From assembly GCA_037074765.1 (NCBI GenBank), contig JBAMDO010000010.1, positions 124,001-188,000 on the forward strand: a stretch of 64,000 bases of DNA, given 5' to 3'. This document shows positions 1 through 13,389 of this stretch, in pieces. Origin of the DNA: Mansonella perstans. Its lineage: Eukaryota > Nematoda > Chromadorea > Rhabditida > Onchocercidae. Within the stretch, counting starts at the first letter, position 1. Every line of letters starts with the position of its first letter. The translations under genes and the position numbers were made by a program. The notes beneath the pieces were generated by a model that was not told where the DNA came from, searched no databases, and saw nothing but the letters and a program-made list of their open reading frames with translations.

Positions 1-340
1 ATCATATGTTTTTATGCTTTGAATACTTCATTAGCTTCCAGATTAGAAAATGTTATAACAGAAATAATAAATTCCAATTATAAATTTACGACTAGATTTT
101 GGTATTCATTAGACAAAAATTACCGGCAATTTCTGAATGAGATTCTTGTTGAACGTTATATCTAAGCATTAATTCGGATTTTCCAAGATTTTCGTACATT
201 TATGCTAAGAATTACCGTTTAATTTATTTAGTAAATTTTCTAAATTTTTGGATACTCTACATAATTCTGAAAGCTTGCATCAAAATTAATACTTGGAATG
301 ATTTGAATAGAAATATTAGAGATTATGATATTTAAGGGAC

Positions 341-349
341 ATTTTACAG
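341..349 (+). promoter_or_regulatory. Candidate trans-splice acceptor of the GPCR gene
   Basis: The sequence attttacag ends 14 bases before the proposed ATG at 364, and no coding sequence is visible upstream. In nematodes this arrangement is typical of spliced-leader addition. It could also be the acceptor of an unseen 5' exon outside the window. Confidence 0.35.
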
Positions 350-363
350 GTGTCAAATTCACA

Positions 364-3300
364 ATGAAGAATGATTGCGATGAATGGCGACAGATTTTCA
401 CTCGAATCGATCCTTATTTTAGGGATGATATTGTTCTAAAGGGTACAAATCATGCTTCAGCTCAGGTATTGCTGCATATCTAAATAAGCAGCTTTTTTTT
501 TTAAATAGCTGGACTCTATTATCGATCTTTTTAAATAGACCTTATGCAAACTGTTACTCTATGCATCTTTTTTGGCAAGATCAGCCTTTCTAGAGCCTTA
601 TATAATTCTTTTTCATATTTATCAAATTTGTGATAAAATCGATCTGCCCTCTTTTTTTTAAATTCAAACTTGTGGGGAAGAGCTCTTTTTAGTTATTATT
701 TATTAAAAACATTTGAAAAAATTAGTAGTTTGATGTTCTTTTAATTACATCAGATATGATGATAAATCATCTGAAACATCCGTAGAAATCAGTCATAAAA
801 AATGTCGTGCTAATTCGGTTGGTAACGAATCAAACGTTTACATGATCTAATTGCCATTTGATCCCTGTAGAAACTTATACAAAAGTTGCTATTTGAAGTT
901 TAATTTCTATTTGTAATTTGAATTACTTAACAAATAGGCATATGATTTGTTATCGATGAATTGAAGGCTATTTTGTATTTTGTTTAATTGAAGAAATTAT
1001 GCGAAATTTTCAAACCGGTCTCGTTTATATATATTTTGCGTATTTATATATATTGTATATGATAAAATTCTCTCTTAAGGCCTTTAAAAGTTTTGCAATT
1101 TTGATTTAAATAAAATCACTTCAAGATTTCAAGAAAGCTGCTTCATTTCAATAAATATCTTTCTTAATGTAGAAAGCACATAAAATTTCGAGAATTATAA
1201 AACTTTTTTTTTCAAAGTAAAGAAAATTGGTAAGAAAAGTTTGTAAATGTTACCCAACGTTTTTGACAAGCTTTTTTTCACTTGCAAATTATTTTCCAGT
1301 CTTATAAACATTGAATTTGTTTGAAACATGGCTGGTAGTTATTTATTTCTAGTTTTGATTTTGCTAACATTACTAAGGACAGAATTCATATCACATGAAT
1401 AGATCATTAGTAGCTATAGAATATGGTTGATTGTGACGGTGTACACTAATGAAGCACGGCTTTCATCGTTTTTTACTGAAATCACGTCTATTTAAAGTAT
1501 TTTACTCAATTTTGCTTTTTAAATTTGATCGAATAACATTGATAGCTAAGCTTCTTTAAAGTGGCTCAAAAAAAATTGGATGAGAAATGACTTCTAATCA
1601 ATGTAACAGTAAAAAAAATGAAGGGAACAAAAAGCAACAGCATTCCAAGATGTCAAAGATGAAATTTAATAAATTGCAGAAATTGACGGAATGAAGTTTA
1701 GTAATTTGAAAATAGTCTGATACTGCACTTTTAGTGTTGCAGAAATTGAAAAACAGAAATTGAAAATTGAAAACTTTTTCTCCCAGAGGAGACGGATATT
1801 TAAGTGCTAGCTAACCCATACATCTCACTGTGAGCTTTTCATTGTTGTCATAGAAATCAAAAATAGTCTGCTTTTTGAAGTTTCTGAAGTTTCTTACCGA
1901 TAAAAAAGCATTACTATTAGAGTAAAATATTAATATTAACTGCTAACTTAAATTTAACATTGCTTTTGGCTTAAAGGGACATAATTGACGAATTTGACTG
2001 AATTAAAATTAAAATATTGTTATCATTTATTTTATAGCCATGCATCAAACTTTTAAAACTTTGCAGTACAATTTGCATTTCTATTTGCATTTATTATGTG
2101 ACTAAATTGCAAAAAATTTCTTAGAATATTCAATTGTAGTTTTTTTTTTCAAATTATAATTCATAGAAATAATTTTGAAATAACTATTTCATACGTTATG
2201 AAGTGTTTGAAAAGAATGGATTTCCATGATATCATATGAATTTAACAAAAGATTTGATGAATGAGTAAATAGAAATAAAATAAATATTTGAAGGTGTTGT
2301 TATTTGCAGCTTGGATGGTGTATTACAGCAGCCTATATAATTGTCATATTATTTGGAGCATTTGGAAATATGCTTACTATTATTGCCATCCTTTGCAATC
2401 CACAAATCAGGACAGCACGAAATTTTTTCATTCTTAACCTGGCTTTATCCGATTTATTTATCTGCACCATCGCAGCTCCAATCACTTCTTATACAGTGCA
2501 AATAAATTTCTCATCATCTTTTTTAGTTTCATTATTATGCAAATATATTTGTGATTTTTATATCAAAAGCTATTTTTAAGAATTGGCTAATACTTTCATG
2601 ATTAAGCAGTTATTAAAAAATCTCTGTATCTCAAATAAGATGATTAAAAACAAATTACGAAGTAAAAAAGAAAAATTTATGTAATTTAAGTTACATGATT
2701 TTCATGCTTTTTAACTTTAGAATCATAAAATAATTACATTAAAAATTTTTATTCCCCACTGTTTCATTTACATCAAAATGACAAAAAAATGAAAAGAAAA
2801 CAATGAATCATTTTTTCTAGGTGTTATATACGTTCTGGCCATTTGGCTTAGCAATGTGCAAAATAACCGGGTCTTTACTTGGCTTTGGCATTTTTTTATC
2901 AACTTTTTCTATTACAGCAATTGCTCTGGATCGGTAAGTAGTTTTTTTCTGCTTTTTTTTAAAATTTGTACAGTGGTTGAGGAAAGATCTTAAAAAAGCG
3001 TAATGAATGAAATTAGCATTTAATGACATTGATTATAACTAAGACAGGTAAATGCTATCGAGAATAAAAAATATACTTTTTTTTAGCTGCGTAGTAATTA
3101 CATTTCCAACCGAACGAAAACGTCAAAATAATTTGGCTCTATTATTATTTTTTCTAATATGGGTTATTTCAATTGCATTAGCATTACCGTTACTGATAAC
3201 TTCGGATTTGAATACAGTATTTGATGATGATAAATGTGGCATTTCCTTAAAGATTTGTCATGAGAAAAATGAAATTTGGAATTCGGTATGCTTATTTCTC

Positions 3301-5383
3301 CTTTTTTTTCTGAATTTTATCACCCATTTATTGTTTCAATTATAACATAACTTTGAGATTGGAAATTTTATTAATTCAATTTTTGATTATTTCAATATAT
3401 TTCTATGCAAGTATACGCAATTTCGCAGAAGTAAGCAGAAATGTAGCCATGTAGTTTCCTAAAGCTTGAAATTGAAAGCAATAGAACGAAAAAAAAAAAA
3501 GAAAATAAATAAATTTTAGAGACAAATAAGATTTATTTCTGATGAAATTGGTCATACTTCAACTAATACCTCAATGGCATTTCACATTAATTAACATTAA
3601 ATAACAACAGATTTCTGAGAATAAATCGATTGGAATGATTTCAGATGCCTATAAGTAAACGAACATATACTTTGACAGTATTGTTAATACAATATGCACT
3701 ACCATTAATATCAATTGTCTTTGCATATAGCACCATTGCTATAAGGATGCAAATTAGGATGAACAATCGTTTCGCTTCTTCTACTTTCACCTTGAATGCT
3801 GTAATTAGCGAAAGGAGAAAGTGAGATTTTAGTATTCATTTTATATCCAAAATGAGCTAACTGTTATTTAATTTTTATTTTTGTAATGTTGAAATAAGAT
3901 AAGGTATTAATTAAATCATCAAAACTGTAAAATTGATTGGTGAATCAGGAAGTGATATCAATGGATAATGTCGTAAATTCATGTCAAACAGAAACAAACA
4001 TTAACCGCTTCTCAAAGCAGGTTTTTGGTCCTTTTTTGCTGATACACTTCTATTTGACTTCTTCCTCCTATTCAAATTGCTAACGAGATGATCATTCGAT
4101 CATCCAAATTTAACAACAAATTAATTTATGGCAAATGTTATTATAGCTTGTTTGAAGATTTCATTTCATCATGATTTCATACAGTAATAAACAAATGATG
4201 CATTCAAAAATAAATTACATGATAAATTATTATAGTTAGTCTGTAAATTAATGCAATGCTTCCTAATATTCTTAAAGAAATTAAAATGATGAAATTAGTC
4301 AAACTTAGATTATTGATGAAGTTAGAACACTTTTTTTTGCTTGGAAATGAAATTGATAGAAATAGTACACAGATCGGTGGCAGGACGACAACGACGTACA
4401 CATCTATTGCTTATTTGTATGGTAATTATTTTTGCCGTAGCATGGCTACCACTAAACATCTTCCATGTACTTAATACATTTGAAATTGTCGAATTTTCTG
4501 TACCCTTATTTGCGATATGCCATTTGATTGCAATGGGTTCTGCATGCTTAAATCCTGTCTCATACGCATTCTTCAATCAAAACTTCCGACAACAATTCAT
4601 TATGTTCTACAATATAGCAATAAGGTAAATTATTTGGAATAGATAATGTTGATCAAAGTAATGGTCATCAGTGACCAGTCAGTAGTTAATTGCATGTTGT
4701 TTTTTTTCCGAAAATGACTCTTACTCCTTTTCTATGTTTTTTTTTCTACTTAATTTATTTTACCCGTTTTTTTCTCGTCATTTTGAAAAGTTATAACGAA
4801 AAATTCCAAAAGATTTTGCTGGATAAAATTCGCATGATTAGATTCAAAATGGTAGCTTTGAACGTTGATCTCAATGAATTAAAAATGATATCATATCACA
4901 AAAAGAAATGATTCAAACTTAAATAAAGAATTTTCGTTGAACTAATGTATTTTTGGAAGATTGGTATATTTCATTGTTTACAAATTAGCTGAAATATTTT
5001 TTTCGCAAAGTATTAGAAAAAATTTAATAATCTCTTATTACTTCTTATTATAATATTTAATCACAAGTCTTTTTCTTTCATTCTAAACTTTTACTCTTGC
5101 CTGCAACATCCATTCGTAATTCTATATTTTTTACTGCTTCATTAGAAATTTTTAAGATAATTAAATAATTAAGTAATTGGATGATAATTTTAGAAAGATT
5201 TTACAAATATTCGGTTGGATAAGAGCAGCAAGGAATAAGCGTAATCAAGTGAAATATAATCGATCAGCAGGCATTGTGAATACGACGCAGCGTGTCTCAA
5301 CCATAATTAATGCGCACTTGATGGTTAAAGGTGATAATGATGATAAAACAGAAGAGGCTAAAAGTAACTTGAATGATCAATAA
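364..5383 (+). CDS. Neuropeptide Y/F receptor-like GPCR (rhodopsin family), 405 aa
   Basis: Exons by splice site and phase: 364-465, 2310-2495, 2821-2933, 3087-3285, 3645-3820, 4373-4624, 5194-5383 (1218 nt). Seven hydrophobic segments are visible. Family landmarks: GN in TM1 (N54), LALSDL in TM2 (D82), WPFG followed by conserved Cys109 before TM3, DRC in place of DRY at 133-135, AWLP in TM6 (282-285), and NPVSY followed by FFNQNFRQQF after TM7 (319-334). The WPFG and NxNFR patterns are typical of neuropeptide Y/F-type receptors, which sit in the plasma membrane and signal peptide binding through G proteins. The 34-residue N-terminus has no signal peptide, as is usual. An acceptor at 348-349 just upstream of the ATG could be a trans-splice site. 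The ligand is not predictable from the sequence. Exon 1 is the least certain part, but it is in phase and has a good donor. Confidence 0.9.
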
Positions 5384-8300
5384 TACTTCACACTCACTAC
5401 TTTATCTCAAACTTTTAATTAAAACTTTTTCCTGCCATCATGTCAACAATTTATATTAGCAATTTAACAGACATATTTTTTAAAGCATCAAATAGCTCAA
5501 TTATTTGTTCGATAACGAGAAAATTTTTTCGATTTCAAAGCAACATGGATTGAATCTGAACTGTCTGTTCTTTGCAGTTTATAAAAAAATATTTCCGAAA
5601 ATTTCAGGACATAATGTCTTATAACTTCCAATTAATAATAGAAATGATTATATATCATTTGTGACTAATTATTTGAGAATATTCAGATTTGTTGTTATTG
5701 CTAATTATTTAAGAATGTTCAGATTTGTTGTTATTGTAATTTATAAGTGTCACTTCTGCTAATTACAATTTTTTACAAAAGAAAAAAAAAAAAATGCAAA
5801 AAGTGGAAAATGGAAAAAAAAGCCGAATTTCAATTTTTTATTTTATTCACTAACGAGTTTGTAGCATTATAAACAGTGTTGAAAACCATGCCTATTTACA
5901 TAATCCAGGTATTATTTCAATTTTAAAGTTAAATGAAAAACAACTGTTGCGCTACAAACTTACGATGTTTTTTTTTTTTTTTTTTTTTTTTTTTCATTAT
6001 GTTTTTTCCCTGTAGCAGGAATAATTGATTGAATTCGCTTAATGCAGTTTATGGAAGCGATTCACTCTGAAAACTTTCCTTGCTAATTGTTTGGAATTTA
6101 TATCTTCAGGTAATGTAAATTTTACTATAACTTCGACTATAGCAGGTTATATATGAACATTTTGGCTTCGTGATTATTTTATGTTTGTTATGACAATTAT
6201 GATGTGGATAAATAAGATTACTGGGTGCCGGAAGATTTTGATCATTATTCACCAATATTTCACATTACAAACTAATTGCGAACCTTCCAGTTAAAAAACC
6301 TGGATTTTCTAACCATAAAACATTCGAATTAAGACTTAACTAAATTTAGTTCAAAAACATGTCAGTGGTATGTTGTTCGACATTCATTAGAAATTATCAC
6401 AATAAGATTATGATAATATTTTAATGATAAAAAAGTATATGCCAATTTTTCTGCCGTGGATTATGCCTGATTCCGAAATGTACTGCAAATGACAAAAACG
6501 AGAGGTCATGTTCGTCTATTTGCAAAATGAATTCATCAGCTGAAACACTAATCAAAATATCGCGAAATGGTTATCATCAGCCATAACCTTAGTTACAACT
6601 GCATTCATTCCTTCTTCATAAGCATGAATGAATCCTAGTATCCGCTGTCCCACGGCCTGCTGATCCTTTCCTTATCACTTCATCATCTAATCATATCCGC
6701 TTCGTTAGTCATCACATTCAGAACGATCATACTGGTTAGCACAGATTAAAGCTCTTTCAGTCGTGCACAGCAAATTGTCGTTCGTATCGTAGTTCACATT
6801 CAATTTTTGTACTTTTTTTTTTTGTTTTGTTTTGTTCAGTAATTAGCTAATCTATCAGACGAAAATAACCTTTAAAAAATGAATAAAAATAAGAAAAATA
6901 TTTCAACTTTATTATTACATGAAAAAGAATTGAGCAATTCGGCTAAAAATGCTAAAATTCCATTTACTACAATTACATTTTGAGATAGCTAAAAAATAAA
7001 AGCCAACAATTGATACAATGAATGGTTTTTACAACAAAGTAAAAATTATTCCGTAATATTCTGATAATTTTGCTTTCATATTTCTCAGTAAATATTTGAT
7101 GCTTTTTATCAATTTTAATTTTAATTTTAATCTATCAAAATTTAATATATTCTATAGCTATCAGTAATTGGAAAGTTATTGTTTCAATTATTTCAACTAT
7201 TAAAATGAAATTGAAAAGAAAAGTGAAAAAATTAATTTTTTCAATAAACATCACAATAACTTTTCATTGTCTGTCATACTACGCGCTCTTCTCTTTAACA
7301 TTATTCTTCCCTTACCCTTCTCTACTTTTTTCACTCGATACTAGCGACCACCGATCGATCTTCGTCCTATCGCATCGCTCACCACTCTGCATAAATACGC
7401 ATATTTTCATAGTGTCCGTTTTTCAATGCAGTAAAGAAAACACGGCCGTTGAAATCATTGCATAAAGTAACATGGTCAGAGATCGATGCGTGTGTGTTGT
7501 GATGTTTTTACGGGTCAAAGGTTCTATGGTTCATTACTTAATAGTGTTATTGATACTAGTAACGGTATGTAAATGTGGCGACGAAGTTGTCATTTTTTTT
7601 TTTTTTTGCTATGTTTCGAGAAAATTGTGAACTAATTAGGAATATCATAGGTTCACCTGACCCTTTTACAAAAGCGCTTCATTTATGAACAATAAGGTTG
7701 TAAAATCATTGCAGTTCAGAAAAACAGATATTTCAGACATAAAACATAACCTACTACAAGCATTGCTAATTTCGTGCTGAAATCCGCGAAGTGCTTTTGA
7801 TCAAAATCATTAATAGACTATAATCTATTACGAGAAACAACTCACCTGTATTATTGGTTTCTAAATATTGCTTCGAGATTTTATTTTATCATTTCATAGG
7901 TATTTTTCAGTTTAATATATAAGCATAAGTAGTGGTGTATTAGTTGAAAAGTTAGTATATGTAACGGATTTTCCTGTTTCTCTCTGTTACACTGCTTACC
8001 ATAAGTGAGGAAAGTACCGTGAAAATGATCAGTAAGGAAAATTAGGAAAAGGAGGAAATTAGAATCCATCCAAGTCGAGGATTTATTCATTCTCTTGTCC
8101 TCCATATGAGATTCGTGACTTTATAAATGATACTTTAAAAATGCTATGTTTCAGATAAGAAGATGGTATTTCTGTTGCATTGTATAATTTCTCTTATTGA
8201 AGAATCCAACCGGGCAATCAGTTTTTTGATAAGTGCGTTTCTTTTTTCCTTTTTTTTTTTAAGTTGTGTCCTTTAGTTTAGTTATAAGAGGTTATCTTAT

Positions 8301-8407
8301 TGTGGAAGACTGGCATTTTCTAGAACTAAAGTCGTGCTGATCGACAAAAGCAGGCATCAGTGTGACCCAGGTTCACTTCACCAAATATCCTTTCTGTAAC
8401 GGACTGT
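5384..8407. other. Intergenic region between the GPCR and the proline-rich protein gene
   Basis: No convincing coding exon. It holds a 27-base T tract (5968-5994), a 36-bp tandem duplication (5665-5736) and two GC-richer patches (about 6595-6800 and 7320-7500). The patches stand out from the AT-rich surroundings and may be promoter or 5' leader sequence of the next gene. Short open frames here (for example 7205-7465) lack splice or codon evidence. Confidence 0.6.
5665..5736 (+). repeat. Two tandem copies of a 36-bp unit
   Basis: Copies 5665-5700 and 5701-5736 both run from ctaattattt to tgttgttattg and differ at only two positions. They lie between genes. This looks like a recent local duplication. 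Confidence 0.85.
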
Positions 8408-11400
8408 ATGATTGGGGCAGAAGTGGATGGTTTTGTGGAATCATTTGTGGATAAGGTTTGTTTGTTGTTTTTTCGAAAGCAGTGCTATTTTGCTCGGAAA
8501 ACTACGCCGATGTTCAGATATCTGCTTTGCATTTCGAATACTTGCATAAAAGCCCAATCTAAATAATCAGAAATCAGTGAAATTTCTATTAATGAAAATT
8601 TCTGAGTTAATGAAATTTCTAATCCAGGTAGAAATTATGGAACAAGAAGATGGTGAAGTTAGCGATGCGTCTAATTGTGATGTAAGTTAATTTCACACGG
8701 CTGAAAAAAGAAATTGCTCTTTTGCGGTTGAGCGCGCTATGTTATGTTATGGATGTTGTTTATAGAGTTATTTTTTTCCGTCATACCACACATTAATTAG
8801 TGCCCAATTTAGGTGGTGAATGATGAAGGTGAAATAGTGGATCAGCAGACGAGCAAACCAAACCGTAAAGAAGATGGTATATCAGCGAAGACTGACGTTA
8901 ATGTTTCAAAGAAAACAGCACTTGAAAAATTAAAGAACATGAGTTTCAGTTCCAGATCGAAACTTCCTGTGCGGAGGTTAGTATTAATGTACCGATTAAA
9001 TAAGTTACTTCTTATAACACATTTTATTGTTGCTTCCGGTAAAATTCAGTGTAACGAAAAATTTTTAAATTTTAGGACAGTAAACTTTTAAAAGTTTCTT
9101 TTAGTCTAAGAATTTTTAAAAAGGGATTACACTGCTTTTTGCAGTTCATCAGTGGAGCGGCGAGAGAAAGAAAGAAAAGAACGACAGACAGTCACGTGAG
9201 TTATATATCTAGGTTTTCACTTAAGTTTGGTTTAATAACTGCTTTTTTAATCTCCTTTGAGAACTTGCATAATTTAATAATTTCAGAGTGCCAAAACTGC
9301 AGCAGTCACCACGTCGTGACAACGATGAAGAAAGACGGCAAAGGAAAAGGCGTTGGGAAGAACACAGTGATGAGGTATTACCGTCTTTCTCTATCTTTTT
9401 CAGCCTTGCTATCATAATTTTCTGTCGAATCTCTCCCATTACCGAGCTTCCATTTATTTGCAGTCCCTTAATTTGATAAGTAATATTATCTGTTTGTGAT
9501 TTGCCTACAGCAGAATGATAAGCATATTTTTGGAACACTTCTATTTTTGTGATAAGCTTGCAGTTATGGAAGGAAAGTTGATAATGTTAAGGTAGTTAGC
9601 AGCTAGCACTGTTAGCATTCCATAATGTTTTTAGCAAGAACGTCAACAGACACTTGTTGAAGAACGACCTAGGCCGTTGCGGGAGGCTGTTGCTGCTGCT
9701 CATGTGACATCATTGCCAATAAATAAACCAGTGGAAGCAGTTCGTTCTAATGATCAGCCTCATACTTTGCGTCAACGTGTCGAAAAGCTCATCAGTGTCC
9801 AGGAGAGCGAGGTTAATTTTTTTGCCGTTTGGATGATTTCCTACCTGATTATTTTTTTCCTTTAAATTATTTATTCCAGGCTATTAATATGTCTGACAAA
9901 GAACTCAGAAATTTGATAGCACGAATGTGTGACCTCAGTAAGGAGCAACAGCGCTTGCAGCGAGGACGACAAACTCAATATAAGTAAGTGGTTTAACATT
10001 ATAGATTTTGCATCGCCCATTAGCATTATAGATTTTGCATCGCCCATCATTTTTGGCTAATAATATAATGAATTATCATCTTATGAGTCATATTTTGAGT
10101 GTTATAAATTCAAATCTACTTTTAAATTAAATTTACCGTTTCTGATTTGTGAATGGATTAATTTAAACGTACTCATTTCTCATGTTCATTAAACAACAAT
10201 GGTTGATTTGTCGTAATATCCTTATGCAACTTCACAGTACACTGCGAGAAATATATATGGAGGTGAAGGATGACATTGAGAAACTATACATTCGCGTACC
10301 GGTGCATTTGAGAATGGATCTTCCTCTTCCACCCCAAACTCTACATCCTTCTGCATCATCTTCTAGCGGTATTTTATCAATTATCATATTTGAGAGCATC
10401 TATTTGAACTCTTTACTTCTTTTATGCGGCCTTCACGGCCAGTGATGTGTTGAAGGAACTATAATGTGAGGAAGTTCATAAGTGACGATTATCTTCAGAA
10501 GATAGGAAAAATTGTTCATTTCTTTCTGTTTACTTATTTTTAACATTTTTGCAGGCCCATTACAAATGAATGGAGGAACGAATGCATTTCAGCTCGAGCA
10601 ACGGTTCCGATTACCAAGTATTTTCGATCCAACTCAGGTGGTTGCAAGTGCAAATATGCGGCTAAATTCTGGTAGTGAATCTGAAGTAACTGTGCAGAGT
10701 GAAGAAAGGTGCGCTGGAAGTCGAATGGGTTTCGGTGAAGTTGGAAATGTTTCTAGCGATTCGCAGAGGGTACTGGCTGCCAGGAATGGGGCAGTTTACA
10801 GTAGTGGATTGAATGAGCACGGAATGTTCGAAGATATAAATCGAATTGGATTGGGGAGCGATAATACACTGTTAAGGAACAATAGTGGATCAAATCCTGC
10901 TACAGCTGTGGAGCGTATACCTCATACAGGTTCGAGTACAGAACAGGCAGTACATTCCGTCAACGGTAAAAAACCATTGTTTCCTGGCTTGAACGGTCCT
11001 GCACATTTAGATCAATCTATTTCAATGATTCCTTCAACGAGCGCTTGCGATCTTGGTCCTAAGCCACTGTTTAGGTTGAGTTTCGGTGATGATAATTCCA
11101 GATTTCCTGGAATCGGACCTTCTCATGAATTATTTCCGAAGGTCGCTAATGATCTACCACCTCATTTGAATAGATTTACCGAGGGCCCACCTCCACTAAT
11201 GAGCTTTGGTAATACAGCGAGTTCAAATCAGGCATCTCAGTCTATCGGACGACAAATTTACGATACCCCAGACAAATCAGCAACCTCAGCATATGCTGTG
11301 GCGCAGACTAATTCTTTAAACAAACTAGAATCTGGAGGTAAGTGCTGTATGAATGCCGCATTATATTGTTGAACTGGTAGAGACGTTTTTAATTACTTAA

Positions 11401-13389
11401 TTTTGGTCATTATTGCGTTTTTTTATGTATAAAATTAGTTGGTTTATATATTCATTTCCAGAGAATGATGGTAGCGTACGAACAGTAAGTCAGCACTGTT
11501 TCATGCACTCAGGATCACAAGGCCCAACTAATTTTATACATCCGAATAAGCCTCCTTCTCCAACACCTGACTTTCTTCCAAATGTTTCATTGAGGTATTT
11601 TCTGCAATTTTTTAAATGATTTGGTGTAATTATTAAGTTTCTTGATGATATTTTTGATGAATATTGCATTTATGCTTCTAGCATTGTAAACCCGCTTATC
11701 ACTTGTACTTCTTTACATTTTTCGTTGATTCAACTTGATATGAAAACAGAATTACTGGACGCAGATGTTCACTTTATTAATTTGTAATCGTAAAAGTATT
11801 TCAGGGCAGTGTCAAGTTCAGTGGATGCTGACAATGTTCTATGTAGCACATATCATGAAACGCTTATCCATTTGAAATCGAGTGAGATTCAAAGCGGTTC
11901 GCAAGTACCTCTTCCAAATCTCTCCGAGCCACCTCCACCTTTTGGAACAGCCCCTATAAATAGTCTAGCTATATTATCGAACAAGTTATCGAATACGGTT
12001 CTTTTGAATCCGTTGCAAAGTTCGAATATTGTACCACCCCAAACGACACCGGCGTCAACTGTTTCTGCTCCGCTATACCCTTCGGAGCATGTAGTTGGTA
12101 CCATTCAACCGATTTCTTCAACCTCCACCGGTAGCGCTCTGAGTGCTTTACCTGGAAATAGTAATGCTTCACTAAACTTACAACCACAGCCCGGTAATAC
12201 TACCGTTGCCACTGCACAACCGTTAATGTCATTACATTCTGGAGCATCAACAGTTAGCGTTCCACCTCCTGATTTCTCGGTTCCTCCACCATTAACACCA
12301 TCACTGACTACAAGAACAAATGTTGGTACATCATCCATCACTACTAATCTTCTAAGTCATACCGAACCAACGAGTTCTGTTGATTCTAGGACGGGACCTT
12401 TGTCGAACCCAACTTTCCAGAGAAATTTGTCGCATATGAAGGGAGGAATATTGCCAAACAGTACTGTATTAAGCGGTTTACCCTCAATGAATGTTCCTCC
12501 ACCTTCTTTTTCGGTACCACCTCCTCGAGCACCAAATGTTGGCTCTGCGTTTTCCACTCCTCCGCCTATGCCGGCTAGTGGAATAATTTCGGGATCAAGA
12601 CCTGTTAATTTGGTGTCTTCCATGGCTGCGCCACTGCCAAATCTCATGTCAGGACCAGTAGGTTTGAGCTGTCCCCCACCTGATATGTCTCAACCTCCGC
12701 CTAACATCCGTAATGCGCTGGGAACGAGCAATCCAGAAAGTGTGCAGCAGATAGTAAATGCAGTGGTAGTTGGTCAGTCCACTGTGAGTGGCCAGACGCC
12801 TGTAGAAGTTGTAACGGAATTAATTGCAAATGCATACAACAGAGCTGGAGGCGTTAGGCTTCACCATGATCCATCGTTAAAGCAACGAATATCCATGACC
12901 ACGGAGAACACCGTCATTATCAATAAAATAAGGCCCCCTGCACCTGCTGGACCGCCAAGACCACTTTCTTCGGTAGGCAAGTTGCCACCACCGCTCATAC
13001 TTTCACCTGGAACTTGTGGTGGTCCAACTGCCAGAATTTCCAATTTTAACAAGCGGAAAGGATCACAGAGTCGATCGTCTACAATTCGTCCACAGCAGCG
13101 TCAAAAGCGGCAAATCAGCGACATGGTAGCCATCATTCCGGATGAACATGGTAATTAAGCTGCGTTAACGGTATTATTCCCCAGGAGGTCGGGCAGCCAA
13201 AGCTGTTATCAATTCATTCTTCATTAACCATAACTCTAAAAACTAGGGTTGTTCTTTTCTAGTTTTCCATTCATGTTTTCAATTTGTAGGAAACAAAAAG
13301 GACAAATTTCAGACCATCCCAGTTCACGCGAAGAGCCAGATGACAATATTTTTCTGATAGTGTCTGATGAAGAGGATGGCAACAAGTAG
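8408..13389 (+). CDS. Proline-rich, coiled-coil probable nuclear protein with C-terminal SIM-like motif, 1051 aa
   Basis: Exons: 8408-8455, 8628-8681, 8813-8976, 9145-9195, 9287-9374, 9635-9811, 9880-9983, 10238-10368, 10555-11337, 11462-11594, 11805-13150, 13313-13389 (3156 nt, all phases match). I do not recognise the family. The N-terminus is acidic (MEQEDGEVSD), then comes a basic/acidic stretch rich in R, E and Q (exons 4-6) and a helical, probably coiled-coil segment (exons 6-8, LRNLIARMCDLSKEQQRL). The second half is Ser/Pro/Asn-rich and low in complexity, with PPPDFSVPPP, PPPSFSVPPP and PPPDMSQPPP in exon 11. The last residues, IFLIVSDEED, resemble a SUMO-interaction motif. A KRKGSQSR...RQKR basic patch near the end could be a nuclear localisation signal. 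Nuclear RNA-processing or transcription scaffolds often look like this; that is inference. An alternative start at 8637 would remove 19 residues. Confidence 0.85.
9997..10047 (+). repeat. Tandem 24-bp repeat in an intron
   Basis: Two identical 24-base copies (9997-10020 and 10024-10047) separated by tag, in the intron after exon 7 of the proline-rich gene. Confidence 0.85.

Noticed and set aside
4204..4576. Overlapping short frames on both strands (4204-4401, 4256-4474, 4322-4576)
   Set aside because: They overlap the TM6/TM7 exon of the GPCR in other frames or lie in the preceding intron.
11889..13052. Several minus-strand frames of 63-96 codons
   Set aside because: They are antisense shadows of the Pro/Ser-rich exon; Gly-rich antisense frames are expected opposite proline codons.
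13291..13312. Upstream acceptor (tttgtag) for the last exon of the proline-rich gene
   Set aside because: From the phase-1 donor at 13150 it reads into a stop before the acidic tail. The tttcag at 13307-13312 keeps the frame.
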